From: Prunella strophiata
Lineage: Eukaryota > Chordata > Aves > Passeriformes > Prunellidae
Length of the DNA stretch: 64,000 bases
Assembly: GCA_036583965.1 (NCBI GenBank)
Contig: JAZBQD010000014.1
Coordinates: 54,751,626 to 54,815,625, forward strand
Direction of reading: 5' to 3'
A program made the position numbers and the translations under genes. Positions 11,354-23,272 of the stretch are shown one piece after another. Numbering within the stretch: position 1 is the stretch's first letter; each line of letters starts with the position of its first letter. The notes beneath the pieces are model-generated. The model was not told where the DNA came from. It ran no database searches and saw only the letters and a program-made list of their open reading frames with translations.

Positions 11354-14300
11354 CCTACAATTGGCAATTAAAGGCAGACCCAGAGCTTGAAATACATGTA
11401 GTTAGGTTCAAATCAGATATAATATAAAAATATTTGAGTCAAGTGTATTGTGATTTTTTTACAAAAAATAGGAGCAGGACTTTTGAGGATTTTGTTTCCT
11501 ACTATTTGGTAATCTAATCCTATTATTCATGCAACAATACAAAACAAAACAATACTAGGAAAAAGGAATTCAAGTGTTTGATGCTTAAAAGAGTGGTCTA
11601 AATCCTGGTTTATAGGGAGTTTTTTGTAATTTCTACCTGTCTTTAGTTTAATCTCTTGATCTCATGGTATAGAGAGTTCAAGGTTGTGTTTTAGGGCAGC
11701 TTAGTTCTGAAACACTTCCTAGAGGAATCTGTCTGAGTAGAAACAGGCTGCAGAGTGATTATATAGCACAGGGCATTGTCTTTAGAGAAATTAGAGATTA
11801 AAAGTACTCTTGATGAATATTTTTCAATTGTTCCCTTCTTTCCAACATTTGAAAATAGACAATGACTTTTAATTGCTAAGATGAATCAAAACATTTGTAT
11901 ATATATGTAAAGCATGGTATGATTTTTCCAATGTTAGCTTTAATACTTTCACTTGTAATGAATGGATTCATACATGTTAAGTAGCCTCACTAAAATGAAG
12001 AAGCTGCATTGGAGTAGTAGGATCTGACATTTGCCAAAATTCAGTTTCTAAAACTTGAGGAATTTCATGGCTTTTCATAGAAAATTTGGGCAAGGAAACA
12101 CATTACAACTAAAGTAATTTTTATTTTAATAAAAAAATATGAATCCTGTGCTCTTTTCCCTCAGCTCTCAGATCACTTACAGAAAATTAGTTTTCTAGAT
12201 TTCCTCATGACTTTATACCTTATTCTCCATCTGATGATATAATTCTCTAATTGAAGAAACACAATAATGCCCCCTATAGATAACTGTGATATCACAAATT
12301 CAGAATTATGATTTTCAAGTGGGAGAAAAATAGAAACAATGGATCAACTGCAAAGGAACAAAGATCCTGTATTCTTGTAAAAGTTTTTAGAAACAAATTA
12401 AAACTGCAACAAATGAGAAGTTTCAAAAATCTATAGTCAAAATTTGTCAAAACATTTCACGAAACATTCATATAGCTTATTGAAGAAGGTAACAAGTTTC
12501 TTAAGTATGGAGAAATATGCTTTGGATCTTTATGTTCCTATAGAATGCATTGCAAAAAATGTTATTGTGCAAGAATTCTGAAAGACTGAACCAAATATTT
12601 TCCTAAAGATGAGAGACACCCTCTTTTGAATGCCCTTTGGAATACAGGAATCTCTTTTTACAGGACTAAATTAGTCCATTATATATTATTTATATACTTA
12701 ATTATATATGCTCACTATACTCTAAGAGCCAAGGATAGGCCCTGTTTTGTTGAGCTTTGTATAAACTTGGGTCTTCTTGGGGCTTCCTCATACCTGTCAT
12801 GAATAAGTGGTTTGGATGCTGTTGTCCTTTACTAGAAATGTCAAAGACCACATTTACTGGGTTATAATAACACAGAAACAGTTCCCTTGTATGCATGTGG
12901 CACTATGCTCCAAGGGTTTCATTCTTTATTACTTTACATGTTTCAAGCCAATCTTTTCACATGATACAGTTCTAATCCTGTAGCCATCTGTTTTTCATGG
13001 TGTAGTTGTAATTACCCTTTTATTGGGTAATAGGCAAATGGAGTGTCCTGCTGTCCTGGAAACAGGCCCAAACTTTGGTTAACATGAAACATTTTACAAT
13101 CACATAACATAATGCATATACATTTAGCCTCTGAGTTTCAGGATTAAAATAATTGCTTGAAATGCTACATTTTACAGACACCTCTTCTTTTAGTTTACTG
13201 AAGGTTGAAAATAATCCTCAACAGTGATTAACAGTATTTGCCATATAAAGAAAGTATAGCATAATGGTAAAGAGGATGTTGCTTGTCCTTGCAGCAAGTT
13301 CTTTGTTCACATGGAAGGCACATATTAGCACTTCCACAATCTTTCACCATCATTACGGTTACATTCCACACTCTGCAATGTCAGGCAGTTATTACTCATT
13401 TTCTTTAAGTGTGAAGTTGTAAGGGGAAAATATTATTTAAAAAATAAGTAATTTACAAACACAAGAGATTCAAATTTATTACTGTAGTAGGTCATCCATT
13501 TAGTGGGTTAGTGTTTAATCCCCTGTGCAGTCACATGGCAGGTAGCTGTTTCACTAGAGAGAAATTAATGCTACCCTTTTTTTAGCATAACAGAATGATG
13601 ATCATAACATGACAGTATGCAACTTAGACTTAAGATCCATTTGTATCAACCAGCAGTTTCTAGCTTATATATCTCCTTCTTTACCTTTGACCTCTGCCTT
13701 ATGCTACTTCTAGTCTTATCAAGCCTTTCCTTAAGTGGTTTTAACATATAAATAGCCAGTAATGTATAGTTGAATACAAATATATATTTTACCAATTTTG
13801 TGTGACAAATCAGCTCATCACAGGATTTTATGAGTTCCAGAGACAACTCAAAGCAGGTGAAGAAAAATGTGTAAGGGGAAAGAGAAAGCAAAGATTATTT
13901 TATCTTGTCTGTAGACTTATGCAGCAATTTGCCTAGGTTTTGAAGTTCAAGAAACTGAATGTTTTTCCTCTACTTCCTCTTTTTTTTCTTGACCTAAAAC
14001 TTATGTAGGATTTATGAAGTTCTGTATGCATGAATGGTTGTTCAGATTCTAAAAGCCATTTAGTTCAGTGTTTATTTTTGACCCTTTTTATTTGATATTG
14101 ACAAAAAAGAATGAGGGTGTTATTTGCCTGATCATAGATACTGGAGAGTGCAGTCCTTATGGATGATCCGTATGGAAGTGTGAAGATCTGTTAACAAAAC
14201 AAACCAGTTGTTCTGTCTTGTTTGTTATTTGTCATTCACCAATGTCCTGAAGCCTTCAGTCAATTTTTCAAAGAGCAAAAATGCCATGTCTCAAAAAATG

Positions 14301-14971
14301 TCATGACAAGTCTCAATGCCTTGTGAAGACTGAGTCTTTACTGAGGCACCCAAAAGCTGGACTTTTTACTGCTACACTTGATTGAACAAAGATGCCCGTC
14401 AAATACATTTATACAAATCAAAGCCTATTTGTGAACAGAAATAAATAATGCAGTAACTGCAGTAAATAATTCAACCAATCCCAACTGAGTGAAATACAGT
14501 CCCCTCCTTTAGAAGCAGTCCCACCATACCATTACTCAAGCACAATGATTAAATCAATTTGGGCAGCTTTCCCTGGTGTTGCTCCTGAGCTGTCTGATCT
14601 GCTGCAGGAAGCAGGTTTGAAATCTTTAAGACAAGTTAACAACTTTGATGAAATCTAAAATACACTTTATCTAAAATGTTGCTATTATGAATATTAATTT
14701 GGGTAGCTGTGGAGGCTAAATTCTACTCTCTATTTCAACGATGCAAGTATCCTGACTTTAGGGCTTTCCAGATAGGAGTGAGGGCAGAATTTGATCTCTT
14801 TTGACTAAAACTTTTTCCCATTCACATATGTGAGCTTGCCACTCCCTACTAAGAATAAAAATTATAATTAGTTAAATTTTGTTTGAGTGACTTTTTCTTT
14901 AGGACAAACAGGAGGACTGTGACCAATTCAAATCTCTCTCAGAAAGAAGCTTCTTAATTTACATATATGTC
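11354..14971. other. AT-rich non-coding stretch
   Basis: No gene or recognisable repeat family. Acceptor-like pyrimidine tracts end at about 12164 (ctcttttccctcag), 13191 and 14902, each followed by a short open frame but no convincing donor. Minus-strand frames at 12702-12896 and 13646-13891 are unrecognised and probably chance. Confidence 0.5.
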
Positions 14972-14996
14972 TATATATATATATATATATATATAT
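14972..14996. repeat. (TA)n microsatellite
   Basis: An uninterrupted TA dinucleotide run of about 12 units, likely to be length-polymorphic. Confidence 0.9.
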
Positions 14997-14999
14997 TTG

Positions 15000-15609
15000 T
15001 ATATGTTCATTTTTCTTACTATATGTTTATATCACATTGATCATCATCAAAAACTGCATGTAATCCATTGTTACCCCCATAATGCTCATTGTGGGTGAAT
15101 GGAGCATACAACATGTGCCATGTTTTTTTTCTAACTGTAATCAACATTTTAAGAGTCTAGTCAACCAAATTATCCCATTAATAGAAGAAATCTTCATTAA
15201 TACTCTTCAAATTTTTATAAAAGTGCAACCTTTCCAGTACCTACTCCTGTACCCAGGTACTGTCTTCATCTACCCGTGTCCCTTTGGGTCTTGGTCAACA
15301 GTTGTTCTCACGAGTGGAATTGAGAAGGTTTTTGACATCCTGAGGTCTGTTCTGTAGGTGTATGCTCATGGTGGGATTTTTTTCCTCATTAGTCTAGTGG
15401 TCCACTTTGTTGTATCATTGAATGTCTATTCACCTCTGTCTGCTTCCCAGCTGAGGTATGTGTGTGAAATGTTAGATTTAGAAGATGAAAAGATTTACTC
15501 TGCTTCCAAAGCAGTCTTTGGTGAGAAAGCTTCTAAAGCTATGTGCTTTGGTTATCCATTCCATGCTTTACCATGCTGAATTGTGAGATTAAAAAAATAA
15601 CCTAAATAG
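15000..15609 (+). other. Unrecognised segment ending in ATTAAA and a poly(A) tract
   Basis: This stretch is less AT-rich than its flanks. It holds two consecutive plus-strand frames separated by one stop (15082-15357 and 15358-15579). The second ends in a moderately protein-like run containing RYVCEMLDLEDEKIYSASKA. An ATTAAA polyadenylation-signal variant at about 15589 lies some 20 bases before a 47-A tract. That geometry fits a reverse-transcribed messenger copy, but no parent gene or flanking duplication was recognised. It could also be ordinary sequence beside a poly(A) microsatellite. Confidence 0.2.
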
Positions 15610-15648
<39 letters not shown>

Positions 15649-15656
15649 AAAATTGA
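15610..15656 (+). repeat. 47-A homopolymer
   Basis: A pure run of A, the longest homopolymer in the window. Confidence 0.95.
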
Positions 15657-15824
15657 GGAATACCTTGAGCCCACTACTTTATAGAATTATCAAAATATAA
15701 ACATTATGAATTAGGCACATTTTAGGCAAAAATCTGCACAATTCTAAAAGAAAAATGTCATATATAATAAGTTCTGCAAGAGCAATATGGATCTGGGTCA
15801 CTGCACACATTGCAATTTCTTTTT

Positions 15825-16205
15825 CAGACCCTATGTCCCTGGAGCTGTAGGCTTTGTGGTTCTCTGAACCCTCATCTCAACCCTAATAATGGCTTGGTGC
15901 TGACCATCACAATGGGTGGTCCAGTTGAAATACATATGGAAGGAGCAATGTGGGTGCAGTGCCATGCTCCTCTTGGCATGCCTTTTGCAGCTCCACTGTG
16001 CCTGTAGGCTTTGTGGTTTTCCAAACCCTAACCCCAGTAATGTCTTGGGGCTGAAGATCAGGTCCCCAGGACAAGGAGTGGTCTAGGTTTAAAGAGTGTG
16101 GAAGGAGCAGTATTGGTGCAGTGCTGTGGTTCCCTTGGCATGCCTTACCCAGTCCCAGTGTCCCTAGAGCTTTTTGGTTGTCTGAACCCTAACCTCTGAC
16201 CTGAA
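15825..16205 (+). repeat. ~160-bp tandem repeat, about 2.4 units
   Basis: The landmark GCTTTGTGGT-type sequence recurs at 15851, 16008 and 16169, giving spacings of 157 and 161. Each is followed by a variant of gaaccctaaccc, and the first two units share a GTGGAAGGAGCA-type block and end in CTTGGCATGCC. Unit starts vary around ccctrtgtccctggagc. The copies are clearly diverged. No satellite family was recognised. Confidence 0.7.
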
Positions 16206-16242
16206 AACAAACTGAATGCTCAAATCTGAGGTGAAAGCCAAA

Positions 16243-16320
16243 CATTCCAAAGGGAGTATGACATGATGTCAGCGTTGCTCCTTCCACATCTTTTTGATCT
16301 GGACCGCCCATGGTGCTGAT
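16243..16320 (-). repeat. Inverted partial copy of the ~160-bp repeat
   Basis: Read on the minus strand, this segment carries the same landmarks in the same order as unit 1: an ATGGGCGGTCCAG block (unit 1: atgggtggtccag), then a TGGAAGGAGCAACG block (unit 1: tggaaggagcaatg), then a decayed ctccctttggaatg (unit 1: ctcctcttggcatg). The array therefore ends in an inverted copy separated by about 40 bp, which could form a long imperfect hairpin. Confidence 0.6.
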
Positions 16321-17489
16321 AACCTCAGGCTCAGATTCTACTGTTCATTTTTTTTAGTGTTGTGTAAGTGATCTCTTGGAATCCTTTTGTCTAAACAGAA
16401 GTGGAATAGTGTCAGCAGACATGTAAAGGTGTAGTAGCTGAAAAGTTTATTTTGGGGTTTTTTGAAATCTTTTTCTCAAAATGTCTGCCTTGAAACTGTT
16501 GAGGAGCAGCTGTGGGAAGTCTAAATCAGGATAGCAAGGGAACACTTGTGTCAGGTCTACAAGGAAAACAAAGAATAACATGGAACAAGAGTTAAGTCAT
16601 TCAAAGACCCAGGTTTCACCCTGTTTCTGCTCATTCTACCTTCAGCAACACCACCTCCTTCCCACATGAATATTACCCCAGGGTGATAGCAAAAATAGGG
16701 CCCATTTAGCATTTTTAGGATGGTCACAAAAAAGTTTTGAATTGCTGCAAGAATGCATCAATACCTGTGTAGACATACACAATATCCCATGCATTTCTCT
16801 TCATATAACAGCTAAGCATTTACATCTGTTTGAATGTAACAGATGTCACATTCAAAACTGACCATTGTTTTCAGGTTTATAGGATGTTTGTTATCAAATG
16901 AAAATTTTAGTATTTATTATGAATTTAATATTATAAAATTATCTGGACTAAGAGGCAGATAAATAAAATATAAAAAGCCTTTCAGATATAAACATAGGGG
17001 ATATATGTTTAATATGGGAGACAAATATATTTGATTTGGAAAAGAATCTGTTCTAGGCTTATCCTCTTACTGGCAGTTGATTTTTTATTATTTAATTTTC
17101 AGATTATTTGCTCTGCTTTTGAGCTAGTTTAAATGCTGATATAAATTCACCTAAAGAGGATATCATAATGTTGACAATAAAAAAGCTGATTGAGTTAATA
17201 TGAACAGAATTTTTACACCAATGGTGATTACTAAATCTAGCCAATATTATAGTCACAAGGGTGAGATAGAGAAGTAAGCAAAAACACCTTGAATGACCCA
17301 TTCAGTTAAAAGAATCCGACCTGAAGAAACAAAATATATAAAATTATGTACATGATCTTAATGATACTTTTTGTCTTATTTTTGCATTTAACTGCATATA
17401 TTGGATCAGTTTCATTTCATTGATGCATAATCCTAAACCAAGACAGGGGTTTGTAAAGCTCCTGTTTTGTTGTTTGTCTCTTTGTTTCT
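16321..17489. other. AT-rich non-coding stretch with a small hairpin
   Basis: No gene or family repeat. Near 16822-16857 two alternative short hairpins overlap: CATCTGTT with AACAGATG, and TTTGAATGT with ACATTCAAA. Confidence 0.45.
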
Positions 17490-17712
17490 CACCAGCCAAA
17501 TCTATTCAAATTGGCAAAAATTATCGTTTTTTTCCTGAGTTCAATCCATTTTGCCAACACTTCTAACAGGTAAACAATCTCCCTGTCTTTATCTCAACCT
17601 ATGAGACTTCTCATTACTGCTTTTTTCCTATTTTCTCCCCCTTCCTGCTAAATGGAGGGAATTGAAGTGAGTGACTGGGTGGGGGTCTGGTTGTTAGCTG
17701 CTGGTGGCCCAA
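17490..17712 (+). mobile_element. 3' part of an avian ERVL-type LTR
   Basis: The order of blocks matches the remembered R/U5 region of the bird LTR family that is complete in reverse at 43529-44503. The blocks are: attggcaaaaatta (normally carrying the polyadenylation signal), ttcctgagttcaatccattttgcc, taaacaatctccctgtc, tttatctcaacctatgag and a final guanine-rich gagtgactgggtgggg. The U3 part is missing and the 3' terminus near 17712 is decayed. Confidence 0.55.
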
Positions 17713-19018
17713 CAAGACCATTTCAATTGCAAACTAAGACTGTAGAAACCTGATGCACATATAAAATATATCCACTGTCCCCTAGAAGTTTGAAATCTGA
17801 AAGAGGAAAATCAGTTTTAAAAAAGATACTAGAACTTCAGGGAGTATATTCTCAATTTCCTGATCATGAGCAACAGAGTCTAATTCTGTATAAATTTAAA
17901 ATGTAAGCTTAAGATATTCAGCTTCTTTAGAGCATCAACACTTATAGTTGCTTTTATGTCAGTAAATAATTTTGGGTCCTTTGTTCACTGCTTCTTTTTT
18001 ATTCCTACAACTCATGAAATTAAACCTAATTTTAATCTGTTACTATACAAATTATATACATAAACACACCAATTTAGGAGTATGAATTTCACCCTTATTG
18101 GAAGGTAAGAGGTTTTGATCTAAAGAGACCTACTTGGGTTATCAATAAACAAAAAGACACATTTTGGAAAGTGAAGACCCAGGTGAAACTCATATAAATA
18201 TATTTTAAAAAGTATTTTCTCTGTTTTATAAACTAATTTATTCATTCTCTGTGAGTGTGGTTTTCAAAGATACTCTGTGGGGACCTCTACTGTGTTTGTC
18301 TGGGTGAAAACTGGTATGTGTATTAATTCCTTTTCATTTTCATTTCAGAGTTAATTAGGAAGTATTAAGTATGGAGGAGGGCAGGGGGTAAAGAATTTTA
18401 TGAGACATGTGCCAAACAGTTCTACAGCTACTCTAATTAGATTTAACTTCCAAAGGCATATAGAAAAGAGCCATCAGAGGGAGGTTATTAGAAGAACCAT
18501 GCTAAACAATTTACAGTAATTTGGAAGCTGAAGAAATAAAATGCATATTCCAGTGGGATTTATTAAAAAAAAATAACATGACCGTGTTTTGACTCATTTT
18601 ATTTCTAAAGAAAAGTTGACCAAATACTTGTTATGAATGAGTAGAGGTTGCTTATTTTATTTTTAGGAGACAAAATCTAGGAGACTAAGAAATGCCTAAT
18701 GTCTAGTAGTGGGTGAATTTTCCTAATTCCAAGCCATCTTGGATGAAGTGTCTTGGAAATTAACACCTGGGTGGCACTGCAAAGAGTAAGCAGGAAAGGA
18801 CAACTTAATCCAAACTCTCTACAGTGTCTTAAAGAGTGAAGAGGGTCAGCTAGACTTGACCACTAGCAGGACTTGGTCCAATATATCTGGTCTGTTTTTC
18901 AGAAGTACTGTATGAGGCACCTGCAAATTTAGTCTTCAGTTATTCCAACATTATGAATAGTAGGGGCTTGATGAAGATTGACAGAAGTATTAATTTTTCC
19001 AAATGCAACCAAATGGAT
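17713..19018. other. AT-rich non-coding stretch
   Basis: No gene or recognisable repeat seen. Confidence 0.5.
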
Positions 19019-19086
19019 GCAATTTTATTATATGTTTACTATATGCAATTTTATTATATGTTTTTATTATATTTTATTATATGTTT
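19019..19086 (+). repeat. Short AT-rich tandem repeat (~25 bp)
   Basis: The block tgcaattttattatatgttt occurs at 19019 and 19044, and a shortened copy, ttttattatatgttt, at about 19072. Confidence 0.75.
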
Positions 19087-22000
19087 ATCAAAAAACAAGA
19101 TAATTTTGAGATACCACCTGTCCTGGCAGCAGGGAGAGATGGAAGAGAACAGCTGCTTTGAGCTATTGCCAGCTATCTCTCCATTTAAATGCTCAGATCC
19201 TTGAGTCAAGTGACTGTGTAGAGCACTAATGGACTTAGCAGAGTAGCCTGGTTAGGACAGATTGCTCCCATGGTAACTCTAGACTTGCCTTAAGACTTTC
19301 TCTCAGCAATCACTTTATGGGCCATAACAGTTGTAAGAATTGAAGCCTTGTTAAACTCTAAACATTCTATGGAACAGGTATGGAAGACGGGATTACACCT
19401 GGAGCTATAACTGAGACAGTAAGACAAAAATCAAAGGACATGACTCAGAGCCATGGCCAGAGAAAAACAAGAAAAGGCAAGGAAAGGGAAGAGCTCTTGT
19501 ATACATATATATATGTATATGTATGAAAACTCTATAAAAGATGGGAGAGGGTAAGGTTGAATTATCATAATTCCTTCAGAGGTAAATTTAGATAGCTACA
19601 CCAATTCGAGCTTTTTTCTCTTTTTTTTTTTTTAGGGTATGACTGTGTCATGGTTTCATTCTATGGGACAGATTTATAGGACAAGTCATTCTCTTATCTA
19701 ACCCAGTTATGTCATAGTTGTGACTTCTAAGACATCGAGGTCTGTAAATAGTAGCTAAGAAAAAAAATGTAAATTATCTTAAATTTTATATTATTAGTCC
19801 TCATATCCCTTTTTATTTTCTCTTGTGATGACTGAAGCATAAAGAACAATAAGTTAAGACTATATGAAATGGTCAAAGGCCTTCTATCTGGTATAAGACT
19901 CTGGCAGGTACTTGTGAAAATAGCTAAAAGAGAGGTATAACCCCTCAGCTATCAAAAAACCCTTTTCCGCCATTATTTTTTGAAGATTTTTGAGCTTCTT
20001 TATGTTTTCAATTAGTCCCAAAGATTTTTATATCTTGTATGAAAATATACCAACTAAACCTCCTGCCTTTACTCATCTGCTTCAGTTCTCTAGAAAAACT
20101 AGGTAATAAACCTGTGCAGTTCTTCTTTTAAATACCATATATGACTTTAGAAAACCAAATCTTACTGGTTTTTCACTTTTTTCTTTGCCAGGAAGAAGCA
20201 TTATAGTCTTTTAATCAGTCCTCATACAGCAAACTTTTAACTATATTTTGTCATATTCCTTGCTCTCCTTTCTTTCTATTTGTATTCTATTCCAGAAGTT
20301 TTGAAATAGAAGGATGAGAACAGCATGCAGCCTTACAGGCAGTGAAAGAATAAAGGGTTTCCACAAAAAGGAATAATGGCATAATGAAGTTTACTGGTTT
20401 ACTTTTTATTCTTTTCCTAATGATTTGTGATGTCCAGTTTAACCATTTGAGCAATGATGTTCACTTAGCTAGTTCAATTCAATTTCAGTAATAAATCTGC
20501 CAAGATCTGACCCACCACAGTTCTAAGATAACAGGAATTCCTTTCCTATGTGAACAATAGGTATTGCACTTTATTTACTGGTATTTTATTGTCCTTTCCC
20601 TTTTCTCTGGAGCCTTGCACTAAACTCAAAGTTCAAATAAACAACTTCTATTTACACAGGACTTGTGCTTTTGTATTCTTCTTAAATTCTTTATTGGTTT
20701 TCACTCTTCAGTAGGTCAGTCTAAAGACAACCTTTTGTGCCTCTCCAACAGTGCTCCTTCTGAGACTTTTTTGTAGTCAATGTCCTCCACCTGTAGTGGA
20801 TTTCCTGCTCTCAGCTGTACTCCATTTTCTCTCACTAATGAACATGTTGTCTGTGTGTTCACCACAGAGCAATCTCTCAGGGCATACTCTGGGCCTTTGC
20901 CCTTCCTGGGTTCAAGAAGTCAGAAGATTAATATCAGCTGTGCTCTCTCTGATCAACAGCAATGTGGTCCATTCTAAAATGGAATTTCAGGTGGCAGGTT
21001 TGCAGTTTATATGCATGCTTCCAACCTGGGTTTCCCCAGACCTGATCTATCACTTCAGCATTATGTGGTAGAGCAAATAGAACTTTCTGCTTCATGTCCT
21101 GGACTCCAGTAGAATCTGCATAGTGTAAACGAAGATAGTTCTTATTGGAATTCTGCAAGGAACAAAATATCAGAACAACAAACATGATACTATTAGTTCT
21201 GGCTTGCTGACTTGAGAGTTGTCAAGATCACTGTGATTCTGTTAAAACTGTTCTTCTCTCAAGCTGCCATTCCTTAGAAGTATCTGTGTGTTGCAGTACA
21301 GGTAAAATTTTAGACTCATAGCAGAGTTTAAAAAGTTTATTCTTTGTGGTCAAGTCAATTTCTCATTTGTTTAAGAGAACCAGGAAAACACTGCTGCTGC
21401 TCACCTTTAGTAGATATAACATTGCATGAGAATGAGGAACAGTTTCACTTATGTTTGTCTTAGGTTTGACCATTGCTATACCCAAACATTAAGGAGTGGA
21501 ATACTATTTTATGTCAGCAGCATCTGTCTCCTTGGCAAATTCCTCAGACAATTATACTGGCAGCTTTGGAGTAGCCTCTAACTCTGTCATGTAGCTCCCC
21601 TTGTCCTTGCAACACTGTTTTATAGTGATTCAGTTTGTTTCTGAATAATGCCTGCAATTTTTATGCAATTACACTGCTACACAAATCACTTATGGGATCT
21701 CTAAACCAATCTTTTTATGGAAATACTGTAGTACTTATTAACTATTGACATTCTCCCTACCATTATTTATTACAATAATAAGAATTACAACACAAATTAT
21801 TACTGTTGCAGCCTGGAAATTTTCCAGCCTTTACATTGATTTTGTCCTTTGTCAGTATTCTTGGTTTCTACTTAGAGTTATGCAGACATTTTTCAGACTG
21901 CTTGCTCTCAAGTTTAAGCCATGAGAGTTTTATCTCTTACCAGTTAATCTACGGCAATAAAAACCCCATGTAACTTGCTCAATATTGTGTTTTACCTGAT

Positions 22001-23121
22001 GACTCAGTGTAACTGGTTACATAATAGTTTGCTTTATATAAATCATCAACTTATTCTTGGAGATTAACCATTGAAAAGATATTGGTAAAAGCTTTGCAGC
22101 TGAGATTAAAAACAGAATCCTCACTGTTGATAAATATGTAGGACTTAATTTTACATCCATTAAGCCCAATTATAAGTTATTTCCTTGAGTTTACATAGAC
22201 CAATATATTTATTAAGCAAAATATAGATTTATGAATTAATACAGTCTTACAGAAAGATTTCCTGACAAATCCAAAGATCTAGAAGCCACAGGCCTAAAAT
22301 AACTTCAAAACCCTACCTTCTAGTGCTCCCAATTTGAAACTTTTTATTATTTTAGGAAATAAATTTTGAAGTAGTAAGAACATTTTCTGAGAAATAATGA
22401 GATATATTTTTTAATAAATATTCCTCTATGAGAATAGAAGGAACTCTTTTTCAACTGCAAATAATTCAACATCTCATCAAAATTCTTACTGATGTTATGG
22501 AGAATTAGGTACATTATTACTTTTACTTATTGCTATGAGAAATCATAGCAAACAACTTACCAATTGTATACCTAAAAACTTACAAAGTAGGTGCTCAGAT
22601 TCCAAAGAGTTTTGAATCCAAATATTGTAAGTATTAAGAAAAAAAAATTAGTACAAAATTTTGACATATTAATACATTATTTTTAACATCAAAATTGCTG
22701 ATGAACATACATCTTATTGAAACACAAGCTATTTATATTCATACATTAAAACATTTATTTAAATAAAGAGTATCCACTTTTCTAGCATTATGGTCTTTTA
22801 TATTAAGGCTTTTAGAAACAATAGCTATGCATCATGTATAAGAAGATATAAAGAATTGTAAAAAATATATTTTTGCATTAAAGGAATGAGGATAACTACT
22901 TTATAAGAACTCAAGTGTAATGTTGTCAATGTTAAAACATATATTTATGTTATTTAATTAGTTTGAATGGTTTATAGAAGCAATAATTAAGGCTATATTA
23001 GCATAAAAATGTATAAAAATGCTTAATTTTTTTTTTTGAAAGATTATTGAAATAGCCATGTAAAATCAAAGTGAGATTATGCCATCAAATAATAGATAAA
23101 GCATAAAACCTGTATCAGACA
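19087..23121. other. AT-rich non-coding stretch
   Basis: No gene or family repeat was recognised. A (TA)-rich run with interruptions lies at about 19500-19524. A less AT-rich block at about 20740-21180 holds overlapping frames on both strands (for example 20751-21071 plus and 20934-21185 minus); none resembles a known domain and the block may be an old repeat. Confidence 0.45.
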
Positions 23122-23130
23122 GAATACATC

Positions 23131-23263
23131 ACAGAATCATAGAATCATTTGAGTTGGAAGGGACTTTTAAGATCATCTAGTTCCAACCCCACTGCCATGG
23201 GCAGGGACACCTTCCACTGTACCAGGTTGCTCAGAGCCCCATCCCACCTCACCTTGAACCCGT
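23131..23263 (-). mobile_element. CR1 LINE 3' end, 5'-truncated
   Basis: In the plus direction this begins acagaatcatagaatc, the reverse complement of the CR1 tail octamers. It continues through gagttggaagggac and gatcatctagttccaacccc to the remembered CR1 3' UTR, including gctcagagccccatcc. It is well preserved, so relatively young for the window. It is flanked by the 9-bp direct repeat gaatacatc at 23122-23130 and 23264-23272. CR1 copies usually lack clear target duplications, so the flank is notable. Confidence 0.9.
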
Positions 23264-23272
23264 GAATACATC

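Noticed and set aside
11360..11420. Box-B-like ggttcaaatc
   Set aside because: No convincing box A or cloverleaf upstream.
13250..13320. tRNA/MIR-like box A (TAGCATAATGG)
   Set aside because: No matching box B at the proper distance and no SINE core recognised.
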